Origin: Aedes albopictus | Taxonomy: Eukaryota; Arthropoda; Insecta; Diptera; Culicidae | Assembly (NCBI RefSeq): GCF_035046485.1 | Contig: NC_085137.1 | Coordinates: forward strand, 375,844,706-375,908,705 | Direction: 5' to 3' | DNA: 64,000 bases | In this document: piece after piece, positions 23,632 to 34,669 of the stretch | Position numbering within the stretch: position 1 is the stretch's first letter | Layout of the letters: each line of letters starts with the position of its first letter | Translations under genes and position numbers: made by a program | The notes under the pieces: model-generated | Database searches by the model: none | What the model was told of the DNA's origin: nothing | Seen by the model: only the letters and a program-made list of their open reading frames with translations

Positions 23632-24153
23632 TGTACTACACACACTACAAGACACTAGTAGCAAGCACGGACAGCCAAGAAGCTGTCACGACTAAAAGCG
23701 TAGGCGAAAACTGTGCGATTATAACAAATAGTTAAGCTCCAAACGACAGGCTTTTTATAGCAAAAGCCACCCGCGATACAGTGTCTTGCAAAAATATCGC
23801 CACACATGCAGTGAGTAGACAAATGTAACTAAAAATGTAAGATAGTAATATCACACTATATTCATAGCCGAAGCGAGCGCCATTTCAAATTGAATGGACA
23901 ATCAAATGTAGAGCACTACCGTTCCGTACAAGAGAACAAAACTTCTGTAAGTAACAGGGTGGGCCAAAAAAGGTAATGAGAAATTATTCGATCATTCTTA
24001 TAGATTCCTTGAAAATGGTAAAATACATTACCGAAACCGTCGGAAATTGAAGCAATATTGTTCTTGCTGCTCTGAAAGACTGCCAAGGCCGGAAAACATA
24101 ACGTTTCTCTAGCTACAATATCCAGTCGTTAAGCAATCCTTCCGTTGAATACA

Positions 24154-26778
24154 ATGGCCACCGTCTCCGGCGCTTCCTTCTATGACGAAATTGGAAACAA
24201 TTACGGTGCAAATGCTAAAAACATGTTAAAAGACTACGCTAACAACACCCGAAAAATCGGGAACATGATCAGTAGAAAAGCATTCCTGATCAGGTGTCGA
24301 AGAAGAGGAGTATTCCCGGCACACTTTTCGAATAATTTCCGATTTACGTACCCACTATTGGAGGAAAATGGCCCGTTCCCAAATATGGTACAGAAGTGCA
24401 TTAGGAAGTTCATGAAGTCCATACTAAACATCGAGATCAAACATACGTTCTACAAAATCCGAACCCTGCAATCAAAACTGGCCTCACTAACAGCGAGCAT
24501 CCGGTCATCGGACATCCCGGGTCCGATCAAGGCGAGCTTCTTCGAAAGCCAAGAGCGTTTCAACGAAATGAATGTCCAGGCGAGAACTAACAGAACCAAG
24601 CGTAAATTTCGAAGCATCATAACCCGTAACCTGCAGCCAGCAGCGAACGAGGAGCTACCGACGATCAACTCGAAGGCCATCCACAACGGCACCCAGGTGG
24701 CAGTACCTCCCGAAACAGAAGTGTTACTCAGCCTAGGCCCAAAGTTTGCTTTGCCGATCACCACGGCGGACAGTGTCCCGTTCTACCATCTGTTGGCCGA
24801 TGTAGAACAGATTATCAAGACCAATCCAGATGTTGCAGTTCAAGATCGTAACCGATGTGCGATAGCCAACGTGGTAACAAACTACATCCACGGCAGTCGC
24901 AACCGTCCCGGTCCAGTCGATCCCGTTTCGAAGTTCTGTGAAAACGCGCAGGCTATAACTCGAAGGTTTTTGAAAGAAAACCCAAACGTCTTCGTCGTAA
25001 AGTCGGACAAAGGCAACAAGACAGTTCTTATAGAAGCAGAAGACTACAAGAACAAGATGATGGAACTTCTTCAGGATCAAACAACGTACGTGCCGATACC
25101 ACGTGACCCCACATCGAGATACGAGAGACAGAACAACAACCTGGTGCGACGGCTCAAAAACCTCAAGATCATCGACGATAAAACAGCAAGGATGCTCACC
25201 AAGTACAATGCAGTGTGTCCAAGGATCTACGGACAACCCAAGGCACACAAACCTGGATTACCGCTGAGACCCGTTGTACCCAATGTCACAGCTCCGTCAT
25301 ACAACCTGTCAAAGTTCATCGGACAAGTCATGCAGCAATCCCTGGTAAGCAAATACAACATCAAGGACTCCTTTTCATTCTGCCAGTTCATAAACAACAT
25401 AACTCTACCCGGGGATCACGTACTTGTTTCGTTGGATGTAAAATCGCTATTCACCTCGATACCAAAATCGCTGGCAATCAACAGTATCATAATGAGGTGG
25501 GACGAAATTAGGCCAAACACAAACATATGTTTGGACCTATTTCTAGAAATAGTCGAGTTTTGTATCGACGCGAGCTACTTCCGCTTCGATGGTCAACATT
25601 ACCAACAAATATTCGGTACGGCTATGGGCAATCCCCTATCTCCAGCAATCGCGGATTGGGTAATGGAAACATTGCTGGACACGGTTGTTCGAATGCTCAA
25701 AATCCCCCTACCATTCCTACGAAAATTCGTAGACGATCTAGTAACGGCAATCCCTCTCCACCAACTAGACCATGTCATGGAAACATTCAACAGCTATGAC
25801 ATCCACATCCAGTTCACGTACGAACTGGAGGTGGATAACAAATTGCCATTCCTGGATATGCTCCTCATCAGGCAGGACAACCAGAAGATTGCCACCCAAT
25901 GGTACCAAAAACCCATCGCTAGTGGACGTTTTCTTAACTTCCATTCATATCACCCACTCGGTCAAAAGCTGAATATGGCAATAAACTTCGCTAGACGGGT
26001 AAATCAACTAACCACGAACCTGGATCAACAAGCAAAAATGCAGATTGTTGATGAACAACTCAAGCTAAACGATTACCCGAAACCGCTAAGGCACCGAATC
26101 GCCAACAGGATGAATGAGCGATCCAACGACGAAAATCAGCAAGAAATCCTGGAATATACCTACCGTCGCATTCCATTCATACCTCACTTGTCAAACAAGA
26201 TTGACAGGGTCTTGCAGCGAGATTATAATAACATACGACTCGCAAAGTACAACGTCCGATCAGCAAGGGACTATTTCACGAAGGTAAAGGATCCAGTCCC
26301 ACCTGAGCAGCAAACAAACGTCATCTATGCCATTCCTTGTTGCCACTGCGAAGCTATGTACGTTGGGATGACAACCAATCGCCTAAAAACAAGAATACAT
26401 GGTCATCAAACACACTACAACACGATGGACAAACTGCTGGAACGAGGAATCGACGTAGAGGACCAAGAAATGATTGCTCTCGGGGAAAAAACGGCTCTGA
26501 TGCACCACAGCATCACAAAACAACATAGATTCGATCTAGACAGAACGAAAATACTAGACAAGAATGAAAACACAAACACACTCCAATTTCTAGAGATGTG
26601 TCATATTGTCAACAACACGAATTGTATAAATAGAAGGACAGACACAGAAGGGCTACATGCGATTTACGCAGGGATATTACACGAAGTAAGGAATGTCAAC
26701 AAAACACGAAAACGAAATGATACACAAACACGAATGAATCAGAACACACTCACACCACAACAACAACATTCTAGATGA
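24154..26778 (+). CDS. Penelope-like RT/GIY-YIG polyprotein, full copy 2
   Basis: Intact 874-codon frame starting MATVSGASFYDEIG; an in-frame TTG at 24145 extends it by three codons but is not a credible start. RT motifs A (25420-25460), B (25612-25650, GTAMGNPLSP) and C (25723-25740, FVDD) and the GIY-YIG endonuclease (26323-26410) are all present and uninterrupted. Its 5' flank is the truncated copy at 22133-23631 plus about 500 bp of shared noncoding sequence, the likely promoter region. The frame reads identically to full copy 1, so the two full copies are very recent relatives. Confidence 0.93.
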   Translation: MATVSGASFYDEIGNNYGANAKNMLKDYANNTRKIGNMISRKAFLIRCRRRGVFPAHFSNNFRFTYPLLEENGPFPNMVQKCIRKFMKSILNIEIKHTFYKIRTLQSKLASLTASIRSSDIPGPIKASFFESQERFNEMNVQARTNRTKRKFRSIITRNLQPAANEELPTINSKAIHNGTQVAVPPETEVLLSLGPKFALPITTADSVPFYHLLADVEQIIKTNPDVAVQDRNRCAIANVVTNYIHGSRNRPGPVDPVSKFCENAQAITRRFLKENPNVFVVKSDKGNKTVLIEAEDYKNKMMELLQDQTTYVPIPRDPTSRYERQNNNLVRRLKNLKIIDDKTARMLTKYNAVCPRIYGQPKAHKPGLPLRPVVPNVTAPSYNLSKFIGQVMQQSLVSKYNIKDSFSFCQFINNITLPGDHVLVSLDVKSLFTSIPKSLAINSIIMRWDEIRPNTNICLDLFLEIVEFCIDASYFRFDGQHYQQIFGTAMGNPLSPAIADWVMETLLDTVVRMLKIPLPFLRKFVDDLVTAIPLHQLDHVMETFNSYDIHIQFTYELEVDNKLPFLDMLLIRQDNQKIATQWYQKPIASGRFLNFHSYHPLGQKLNMAINFARRVNQLTTNLDQQAKMQIVDEQLKLNDYPKPLRHRIANRMNERSNDENQQEILEYTYRRIPFIPHLSNKIDRVLQRDYNNIRLAKYNVRSARDYFTKVKDPVPPEQQTNVIYAIPCCHCEAMYVGMTTNRLKTRIHGHQTHYNTMDKLLERGIDVEDQEMIALGEKTALMHHSITKQHRFDLDRTKILDKNENTNTLQFLEMCHIVNNTNCINRRTDTEGLHAIYAGILHEVRNVNKTRKRNDTQTRMNQNTLTPQQQHSR

Positions 26779-27173
26779 TGTACTACACACACTACAAGAC
26801 ACTAGTAGCAAGCACGGACAGCCAAGAAGCTGTCACGACTAAAAGCGTAGGCGAAAACTGTGCGATTATAACAAATAGTTAAGCTCCAAACGACAGGCTT
26901 TTTATAGCAAAAGCCACCCGCGATACAGTGTCTTGCAAAAATATCGCCACACATGCAGTGAGTAGACAAATGTAACTAAAAATGTAAGATAGTAATATCA
27001 CACTATATTCATAGCCGAAGCGAGCGCCATTTCAAATTGAATGGACAATCAAATGTAGAGCACTACCGTTCCGTACAAGAGAACAAAACTTCTGTAAGTA
27101 ACAGGGTGGGCCAAAAAAGGTAATGAGAAATTATTCGATCATTCTTATAGATTCCTTGAAAATGGTAAAATAC

Positions 27174-27189
27174 ATTACAGAAACCGTCG

Positions 27190-27195
<6 letters not shown>
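27174..27195. other. Target-site duplication of poly-A element 1, left copy
   Basis: This 22-bp Penelope sequence ends in CGTCGGAAATT and recurs at 29588-29609 with one difference (A versus C at the sixth base). After 29609 the Penelope arm continues for 61 bp to 29670. Confidence 0.85.
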
Positions 27196-27220
<25 letters not shown>

Positions 27221-27669
27221 CATAGTGATTACGGCGGTAGCACACTGTGCTTATGTTCTAACACCGCACCCTTTCCCTACGTTTGCTTCTATGAGCCTCT
27301 ATTTTTGTTTCAACACACAGAAGTACGTAGGCATATCGTGGCCCAAGTCGACACTGTTTTGGCCTGCGTTGAACAAAAATAGTTTTAATAAAAGTTTCCC
27401 CTTTTTTCTTTTTGTCAATTTTTTTTTTTGTAGTATGGTCCATGTATTTAGTTAGGTTCTTGTCAATTTGTCAGTTTTTCGAAGTAGAACTCCAATATGT
27501 AGTCAATAAGTCAATTAAGTCATTCTGATCTGTTCTATCATAGCAGCTTTAGTCTTTGCTTTATTGAAGTGTAGTTTTATTGGAAATATGCTGAATATCG
27601 TTATTAAAAAGAGACGTCTGGAACTGTGTCCTGCTAGTTGTTCCGTCATGCACATACGTCATGTCTTAA

Positions 27670-27819
27670 GCTGCTAGTACACAGGGTCAAATATTTGTCC
27701 GAAAAGAAACCAATGCTCAAACATCTTGTTTGACTCGATCAAATTTTCATTAGTGTCAAACTGATGTTGTTTCTTGAGTTCTTTCCTTGTCAAATATTTG
27801 ACCCTGTGTACTACTGGCC
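27670..27819. mobile_element. TTAA-flanked MITE, 150 bp
   Basis: The ends are inverted repeats: GTACACAGGGTCAAATATTTG inwards from the left (from 27677), and its reverse complement CAAATATTTGACCCTGTGTA on the right. TTAA at 27666-27669 and 27820-27823 is the target duplication, as for piggyBac-type elements. It is absent from the second copy of the host poly-A element, so it inserted after those copies separated or was lost from the other. Confidence 0.8.
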
Positions 27820-28197
27820 TTAATAATGCCTAGGAGATTAACGAAAACACGTGTGTTCGGTCAGATGTCCATTGCGTAGAAAGTCAAGGAAAATAGGTTT
27901 CTTTATTGTCAGTTGTTATGTAAGCCTCGCTTGAAGCACTTCCCGTGAGAACCCTGTCATCTGTACACCAACTAATCCGTATCTTCGTACACAGCTAAAT
28001 ACTATACTGCCAACCGGCGAAAAGCCTATGGGTAAATATTAAAAAAAAAAATGAATAATAATGCTGTCTAGCGCGTTGTTTTCTATCGACCACTATTTTA
28101 GTCTAGTTCCCAACTGCAAGCTTTTTTCCAATCTTATAGTCTATTGTCTTCTAGATACCCCACGGAATTGATGAGTAGTGAGTTCAATGCAGAGATT

Positions 28198-28290
28198 CCC
28201 CCCCCCCCCTCACACTCCCAAATTGTGGTAGGCCCCCGCTAAACCTGCAAACCAGACCCACCCCCAGCCAAAAGCTCTAGCAGATGTGGA
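28198..28290. repeat. C-rich low-complexity stretch
   Basis: A run of about 13 C is followed by C-rich sequence. It lies within poly-A element 1 and is probably a simple repeat. Confidence 0.5.
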
Positions 28291-29090
28291 CAAACCGATG
28301 CTCAACGTGCTCTCCCATAGTGGCAACATCAAATATGTGGACTGTACAACAATAGTAGTTTTAATGAAATGAATACTAAGAATTTAGGCCGACACTCGAA
28401 GTGACGAACTTTACAGTGCTAGTTGAGTAAATACACGAAAGATGGGTAACAACAAATGTGCACAGACAGATGCATAACAATATGCATGTAAAAAAAAAAG
28501 TCCGCAACTATCCATGGTGAATTTAAAATAATGACAGCGTAAATATAATGGAACAGACTCACCGAATTTAGCTCCAAAATGCCCCCTAGACGATGGTATT
28601 GTTCACTCTTTGTAGCCACGCGTTGTAGAAAATGAACCTGAAATGACAAGAAGACAGTGGGCCGCCAAACTCCACAAAATGGCGGCCCGGAAACTTTAGT
28701 ATTCTGTTTATAGCATTGTTGAGCATCATAGAGAGCATAATTTATATTCAGTTTTAAATATAGTTTCTTGTTACTATGCTAAGAAATAGAGAGATTCAAA
28801 AGTTTTTTTTCTACCTGCACCAGTGAACTTCTTGAGTGAACAGCATTCAACATCTAAAATTTAGATTCTAAATTGTTCATTCACTAATGCGATTTTCTTA
28901 TCACCCTGCCCTGTCATAATTAGAAGATATAAGTAATGCAGAGACATCCCATATGCACTCTTGCATTACATAATAAGGTTGGACCCTGCTGCAATCAATG
29001 TCGTTATGCTATCCACTCCTGAGTTTATAGTTGCTATAAAAATAATTTCGAAGAAGTGAAAAAGAATAGTACGAATCAACTTGTTAATAA

Positions 29091-29158
29091 AATGCTGCTA
29101 CTATTACTATTACTACTACTCTTACTACTACTACTAACTACTACTACTACTAATACAA
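29091..29158. repeat. Trinucleotide (TAC/ACT)n microsatellite
   Basis: About 65 bp of ACT/TAC units with a few interruptions. Confidence 0.8.
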
Positions 29159-29587
29159 CTATCAAAAGTGCAATGAGTGATCGTTGGCTTCCCAGTCTTG
29201 TTAGTAGTTAGAGGGTTAGTATAGCCTGGTAATAAGCCCTGTCGGTCCCCCCAGCACTGCGCGTAATCAACTGTTGTTAGATCATGCGACAGCGATTAAG
29301 CGTATGCTGGAGGCATGACAAATCAAGCGTTTAAATTAAAGTCAATAAAGCAATGGTATGATTATTCAGATTCTATTTTAGTTTAATTTTGTAAAGAAAT
29401 GCTTTAATTCAAAACCTAGTTACTTTCAAATACTATTCCATTTACTATTTCACTAATTTTCGTTACTATATTTAATTTAGCTAATCTATAATATTATAAA
29501 AGACTAAAATTGAAATTATTTAAACACATTTTCACTATATGACGACGCTTGATAAGCCATCGTCAAACCCATCACTCTTGGACAGGG

Positions 29588-29670
29588 ATTACCGAAACCG
29601 TCGGAAATTGAAGCAATATTGTTCTTGCTGCTCTGAAAGACTGCCAAGACCGGAAAACATAACGTTTCTC
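29588..29670 (+). mobile_element. Terminal 83 bp of Penelope right arm
   Basis: After the second copy of the 22-bp duplication, the Penelope sequence resumes (GAAGCAATATTG...) and ends in AACGTTTCTC at 29670. Compared with the internal copies it lacks the 34-nt extension. One substitution (aagAccgg for aagGccgg) was noted. Confidence 0.85.
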
Positions 29671-29682
29671 TATCCACTTTTA
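29671..29682. other. Target-site duplication of Penelope array, right copy
   Basis: TATCCACTTTTA, identical to 16939-16950. The unrelated flank 'gctatttggcatg' follows. Confidence 0.8.
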
Positions 29683-31109
29683 GCTATTTGGCATGTTATC
29701 ATGTGTGTAATGTTGCCTGTTATTCAGTCAACATAACACAGTATGCTATCCGGTAGTTATGAAATTTCGCTCGGGAAATCTATGCTGCTGTACGTCAGTG
29801 GAACCTAGTATGTATCAGTGGAGAACACACAAAGGCTGCAGGTCTTCGTCAACTCATGGCGGTGCCAGCTTCAAATCCCAATGAAGAAATGAAAGAAGTC
29901 GATAGAAGTTTGACCTGGCAATAGGTCAAGGCAATAGCGGGAAATTGCCCAGAATGGTACCAGGGATGCACAATGAAACAAACGTCAGTCAAAGAATATG
30001 ACTCCATTCGTTATTTTCACAACTTTCTATAATAGTCCCTATCGTCATGTTTATCCAATTCATCCTGGTTTAAATTAAAAATCCTCTTTCACCCATGTAC
30101 AGAGCCTAAAAGTGATGTGAAATTTGCACGGCTACAGCTAGGTTATGTACGCATAAAGCCACCAGACCGGTCAGCAAAACCATAATCACTTTCGGTTGGG
30201 CACTTGAACTCATTTCGGCAGTTTTATGACTGACGTGCTCATTCGTTTCGTTTCGTTAGGATCGGCAGCACTATTTAATACTTTCTGCGTGCCGTGCCAA
30301 TGCAATGTGCCATGCGGAATGGGACCACTTTTCCAACAGCGCATCAACGCGACCCGATACTCCCGGTGGCGGCGGTGGCAGCGACATGGCATTCGGTAAT
30401 ATGCGTGCGAGACCGTCCCAATGTCGGCCTCAATAATTCGCGCTTATTTGGTACCACCAGGAGTTCGGTGCATTAAGCATTCAAGGCTAATTGCAACAAC
30501 ATTTCGTGCGATGCTGTTCACGGTCCTGCCCAAATAGTGCTGGTGCCAAAACTGTTCCATCTAGTTGCGATATTTATAATTATAACGTGAGCTGGGTCGC
30601 ACCTAAGCCGTGGATGATGCGCAATCCAACCGAATGCTGTCGGCGAACTCATATGTTTTAGATTGAAGTGCAAAACGCAAAACGGAACGCTCCACTACCA
30701 TCGTCACCTCTTCGGCTAGGGTCTGGGATCAAGTTTATTAACATCCAACGCACATATTCTGCGGATAACCTAACAGACGCAAAACGTATATTTAGAATCC
30801 ACTCGAACTTGGCAGTGCGCTTGATATTGGTGGTAACATGCCTACAATAGATTGTTGGCTCGCATCTGCCATTTAATGGCATCAGGAAAAGTTAGATTAG
30901 TTTTATGATTTGGTTTTGTGTACAGTTAGTAGATAAAACAATCAGTTTTATCATTTATATACATTATTGAGAATATCCTATGTATCTCAAAATCGACAGA
31001 TGGCGATTTCCGATTCAGACAGAGATTATTTTGGATGAGCAATTTTCTCGACTTTTAATGTGCTTCCCACACAATGTAAAATTGAAAAATATGACCTTAC
31101 CGTACATTA
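29683..31109. other. Single-copy-looking sequence without recognised gene
   Basis: No exon, RNA gene or bounded repeat was recognised. A somewhat GC-richer part (30280-30480) holds short frames on both strands without recognisable domains. The motif 'cctagtatgtatcagtgga' near 29807 has a diverged relative near 47550, hinting at an unclassified repeat. Confidence 0.35.
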
Positions 31110-31205
31110 GTATAACTGTGAAAATGCTCTAGAGAACGCTTAATTTGAAGAGCAGACCAAGTTCTAGAGGGAAAGTCAAGTAAGAAATATGAAGAATAAG
31201 AAGAA
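31110..31205 (+). mobile_element. 3' fragment of Feilai-type SINE
   Basis: Shows 'aactgtgaaaatgctc', 'agagaacgctta' and 'gaagagcagaccaagttc', followed by an AAGAAGAAGAG tail. The head is missing and the copy is strongly diverged. Confidence 0.4.
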
Positions 31206-31726
31206 GAGTAAACAAAATCCGATATTATTGGTTATGTGCCATACAATTTACTGCCTCGGGTAGTGTTGTTGTACACCACGGACAAAAAAGCCATAAATAA
31301 CGATACTCCACTGAAACTGAAACCCGGTGTCACAGTGAGGGAGTTTGTTGATATAATCGTGTTTAACTATGCACAACGTACACTTTAAATGGGCAGGAGC
31401 AACTGCGCTAATTTCATAATACTTCATCCAACGACAAACGGAGAGGGTAAAAGTGATGACGATGGGAAATTGTCGCACAGTTTATATGCAGTATTATTCG
31501 TTGTAATATTGCTTTTACTAAATTTCAGTACCCTTTAAGAGGGATCCAAAGTGGATGAAAACAAAAGTCCGTCGCAGTTTATTTATGCAATGTGTTTTGC
31601 GTGACCGGGTTGATGATGATGACGAATAAATAAACAATTTGCGACGCGAAAATATGGCTCATATCAATATTTAACAACATTGAGGTAGGTGTAGGATTGC
31701 GACTTCTCCAGTATTGTAGGTTTCTT

Positions 31727-31835
31727 GAAACTGTGGAAGACTGTGCAAATGCTCATAGAACACTAGAACACTCTGAGAAACACGCTTTGTTTCAGTTGAA
31801 ACGTTACGCCAAAATACTCCTGTGCTCAAGAAGGT
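31727..31835 (+). mobile_element. 3' fragment of Feilai-type SINE
   Basis: Contains 'aactgtggaagactg', 'aatgctcatagaacactag', 'ctgagaaacacgctttgt' and 'cgttacgccaa', matching the body of the 58.5-kb copy with small insertions. The head is missing. Confidence 0.5.
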
Positions 31836-33237
31836 CAAAGAATCGAACCCAGACATCCATCCACATTTTACTGAATAGCTGCGCATTTACCTGCTGCGCT
31901 ATACGGATCTCAGGATTATAAATCAAGTAAACTATATTCAATCATCAAATGTGGCAATTTTGAACATGTGTTGTTCACACCCCGAACACTATTCAGCGCA
32001 TGTCAACTCTGCTTAAACAGTCCGCTTATGTGAGCCAACATTTCGCACGACAAGAATTGAATGTTAATGAGTCATCGCCATCTCGACGACGCGTCGTGGT
32101 TCCGATAAACAAACATTTGCAAGACAGACGCCTACAACAGACAATTTGGAAAATTGGTGGACGCTGCAGTCAGTCAAGGTACCAACATCAACGGGTATTT
32201 GGAATTACGCGAATCATTTGTTTATTTTTTGTCGAAAGCGAATATTGTAATGGGTTCAGTCGCTGTTATTGATAGATCCACCGCACCGTATGTATTTTTA
32301 TTGACAATGCTGAATGGAATGGAATTCCAGCAGATACAGGTTTTCGTTGATCCTTGGAAGATTTCATTGGCTGTCTAAAAAACGATTTTGGTAGGTAGGG
32401 GAATCTTGATTTTTGTACACAACGCACTACGTACAGTTTCTAGCCATGTACATAAATTCCAATTGGTCCCGCACCCTAACTCACTCGTAACACTAGTTTA
32501 CAGCATTTTTGAACTCGGAAAGCTGATGATCATTTTTGGTGCAGAGTCATGCCCTAAGATCTAAAACGCGAAGGAAAAAAAATACAGTAGAGCCGAATTT
32601 TTTTCGACTTTCCATACAAGGTTGATGATTTGAAATCGACTTTTGTTCTATTTTTAAGAAAAGTATCTCACTTCATTCATCTCATTCTCTGTAATCAATG
32701 CTCCGATTGAGCTGTTTTTTTTACTGTAAATTGGCAACATATGATATATCAAATGAATGTTGAGAAAGAATTTTTAAATGGTTTTTCTTATAAAAAAAAA
32801 AGATTTCTTCATATATTTTTGGAAATTTTGCTAAAATGTAGATCGCCTGTTAACTAGCCAACATCTTGAATTTCATCAATCTGACGCAAAACCTGCATTT
32901 AGATGATCTAAAGGTATTACATATATTCAACTTTAAATTTATGGAAAAAGATTTAAAATTAGTTTAACAAAACGCAAGATATTTGATTTTTTTTAATTTC
33001 TTTTTATTCGTGAATTTGAACTTAGGCTAATTCTTCACACATTTGAATTTTATTAAATTCCATGTTTAAAAAAAAAAATGTTAAACTCGATATTGAACTT
33101 AAACTCAAAAACTGCTCTACTAGAAATTTTTTGAATCACGGTTTCGAAATCAGCACTAAATTGTACTTAAAAAACTTTGATCGTTGACAGAAGTTCACGA
33201 CTTTCGTTTTATTTTGTAAACTGGTGTAATCAACAAA
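31836..33237. other. AT-rich sequence without recognised gene
   Basis: Only short frames and homopolymer runs. No bounded element was identified. Confidence 0.35.
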
Positions 33238-34669
33238 TGGTCGGGGTTCTGCTAAACCGAACCAAAGACCATTTTTTGAAAAATTGAGTTTTCTTTACCA
33301 TTGGATGAAGAAATTGATGATCCCCCTTCTATGTAAAAATGCAGTAATTCTGACAGCTCTTCGTGGAGTAAATTCAAAATTTCTGTTTGGCAGAACATAC
33401 AAAAAATAAAATTGCATCCAACCAGAGTGAACTGTAAACCATTCCATAGAATCAGCGAAATCTTGTTGTGTTGGTCCAGATGAAGAACATTTCAAGTTAT
33501 GCTCATCGCCGTCAAATTTCTGACTTCCAACCGACTCATAGTAACAATCCGTAGGAGAATTGAACACGTTATTAGAAGTACGGATGTTGGAGGATACAAC
33601 TATGTTTCGATGGTGCTGATCACCATTTTTCCAAATCACATTCAGCCAGACCGAACCAAATTCACTGCATTTTAGAATCTATTTATTCTCAACAATACAA
33701 AAATCAACTGGTCTTAAATACCTGCGTTATATCGACACACCTCATACTGATAATTTAACACAGAAGCCGTCATTGAACAACAAGGCTAATAAGAATAATA
33801 AAGCTTGAAAAAAATCAAACACTTGGTTCGCTTTGGCTGATCGAAAAATGGCGTTTTCACGAAAACCATGCTAGAGAAGAATGATAAGAACTTGATTCAG
33901 ACTTAACGACTGACCTTCAGCTAAGTAAAATGACCTAGAGGTAACGTGCTTCGTTATCACTTAAAAGACCCAAGTTCAAATCACTTAAATATTTTCGATT
34001 TTTTTTGTCTTAGTTCACTTTGGCAGATCGTTTTCATGGTTTTCTTCGACCAGTATAAATTTGAAGTACACAAATTGCTCCATTTTCACATCTCAGGATC
34101 TCAGGACATGCAAGGACATCATTTTACATAACCACTGTTGCTTTGTGCCTGCACATGCACCGCCTATAAAATAACATAGGTGGGAAGGGCTGAGCTGGGA
34201 GGGCTTCCGGGGCTTCCGCCGTTCATATTTCAAACTATTCTGAAACCTCCATGCTACCATAATATACGCGTCCTCTCTGATTCATGTAAAGAATTGTGAG
34301 TGATATCGGTTTGAATTTCATAGACGATGAAAATTCGAGTTTTTTTTTTCACAATCCGAATGGTTTTCTATGAAACTAAGAAACACAGCCAGCCACACTG
34401 AACTATAAACCATAATCCATTGTTTTTGTTCAGCTAGAGTGAACTGAGTGCGAAGTACTGAAAAATTAAGTGTAATTATATCCATGATTTCAAATAATTT
34501 ACATGTATTCTTCGTCTCTGATGATTCATAAAGGCTTGTAAGTTACATGTGTGTGGAAAAGTTTCAAATAATCTTAGCTGTTGTTTATTTGTGAGTGGTT
34601 GAACTTTAAGCTTAATTATCTCGGAATAAAGTTTTTGGCGCTTAGTTCGGTTTAGCAGAACCCCGGCCA
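33238..34669. mobile_element. DNA transposon remnant with 25-bp TIRs
   Basis: Left end TGGTCGGGGTTCTGCTAAAC (33238 onwards) recurs in reverse complement at 34645-34669 (GTTTAGCAGAACCCCGGCCA) with one mismatch, and weaker similarity extends inwards. The 1.4-kb interior has no long frame. No clear target duplication was found, so the superfamily is open. Confidence 0.6.

Larger units (their letters stand above)
27196..29587 (-). mobile_element. Poly-A retroelement copy 1, inserted in Penelope arm
   Basis: It starts on the plus strand with a run of about 25 T, i.e. a 3' poly-A tail of a minus-strand element, and is bounded by the 22-bp duplication. The first ~460 bp after the T run match the second copy at 54959 onwards. 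A TTAA-flanked MITE (27670-27819) lies inside. Beyond about 28155 the two copies no longer align by eye. No coding domain was recognised, so it is either a non-autonomous LINE derivative or the 3' part of an unknown LINE with later insertions. Confidence 0.75.
16951..29670. mobile_element. Palindromic array of four Penelope-like elements
   Basis: The left half (16951-22131) is full copy then 5'-truncated copy, both on the minus strand. The right half (22133-29670) is the mirror image on the plus strand: truncated copy then full copy, with a foreign poly-A element at 27196-29587. Within each half the two copies join head to tail at about 20098 and 24145, a tandem arrangement known for Penelope elements, where the truncated upstream copy serves as a pseudo-LTR. 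The two halves meet 5'-truncated end to 5'-truncated end. One 12-bp direct repeat flanks the whole array, which suggests it entered, or was resolved, as a single insertion. Arms are nearly identical; I noted only a handful of substitutions. Confidence 0.9.

Noticed and set aside
24145..24153. TTG start giving an 877-residue Penelope protein
   Set aside because: An ATG lies three codons downstream in both full copies; a TTG start is unlikely in an animal.
26779..27173. Hammerhead ribozyme in the Penelope pseudo-LTR
   Set aside because: Such ribozymes are known in Penelope-like elements. I saw a GCGAAAAC segment near 26850 but no CTGANGA core correctly placed before it, so I cannot support one. 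A covariance-model search would decide.
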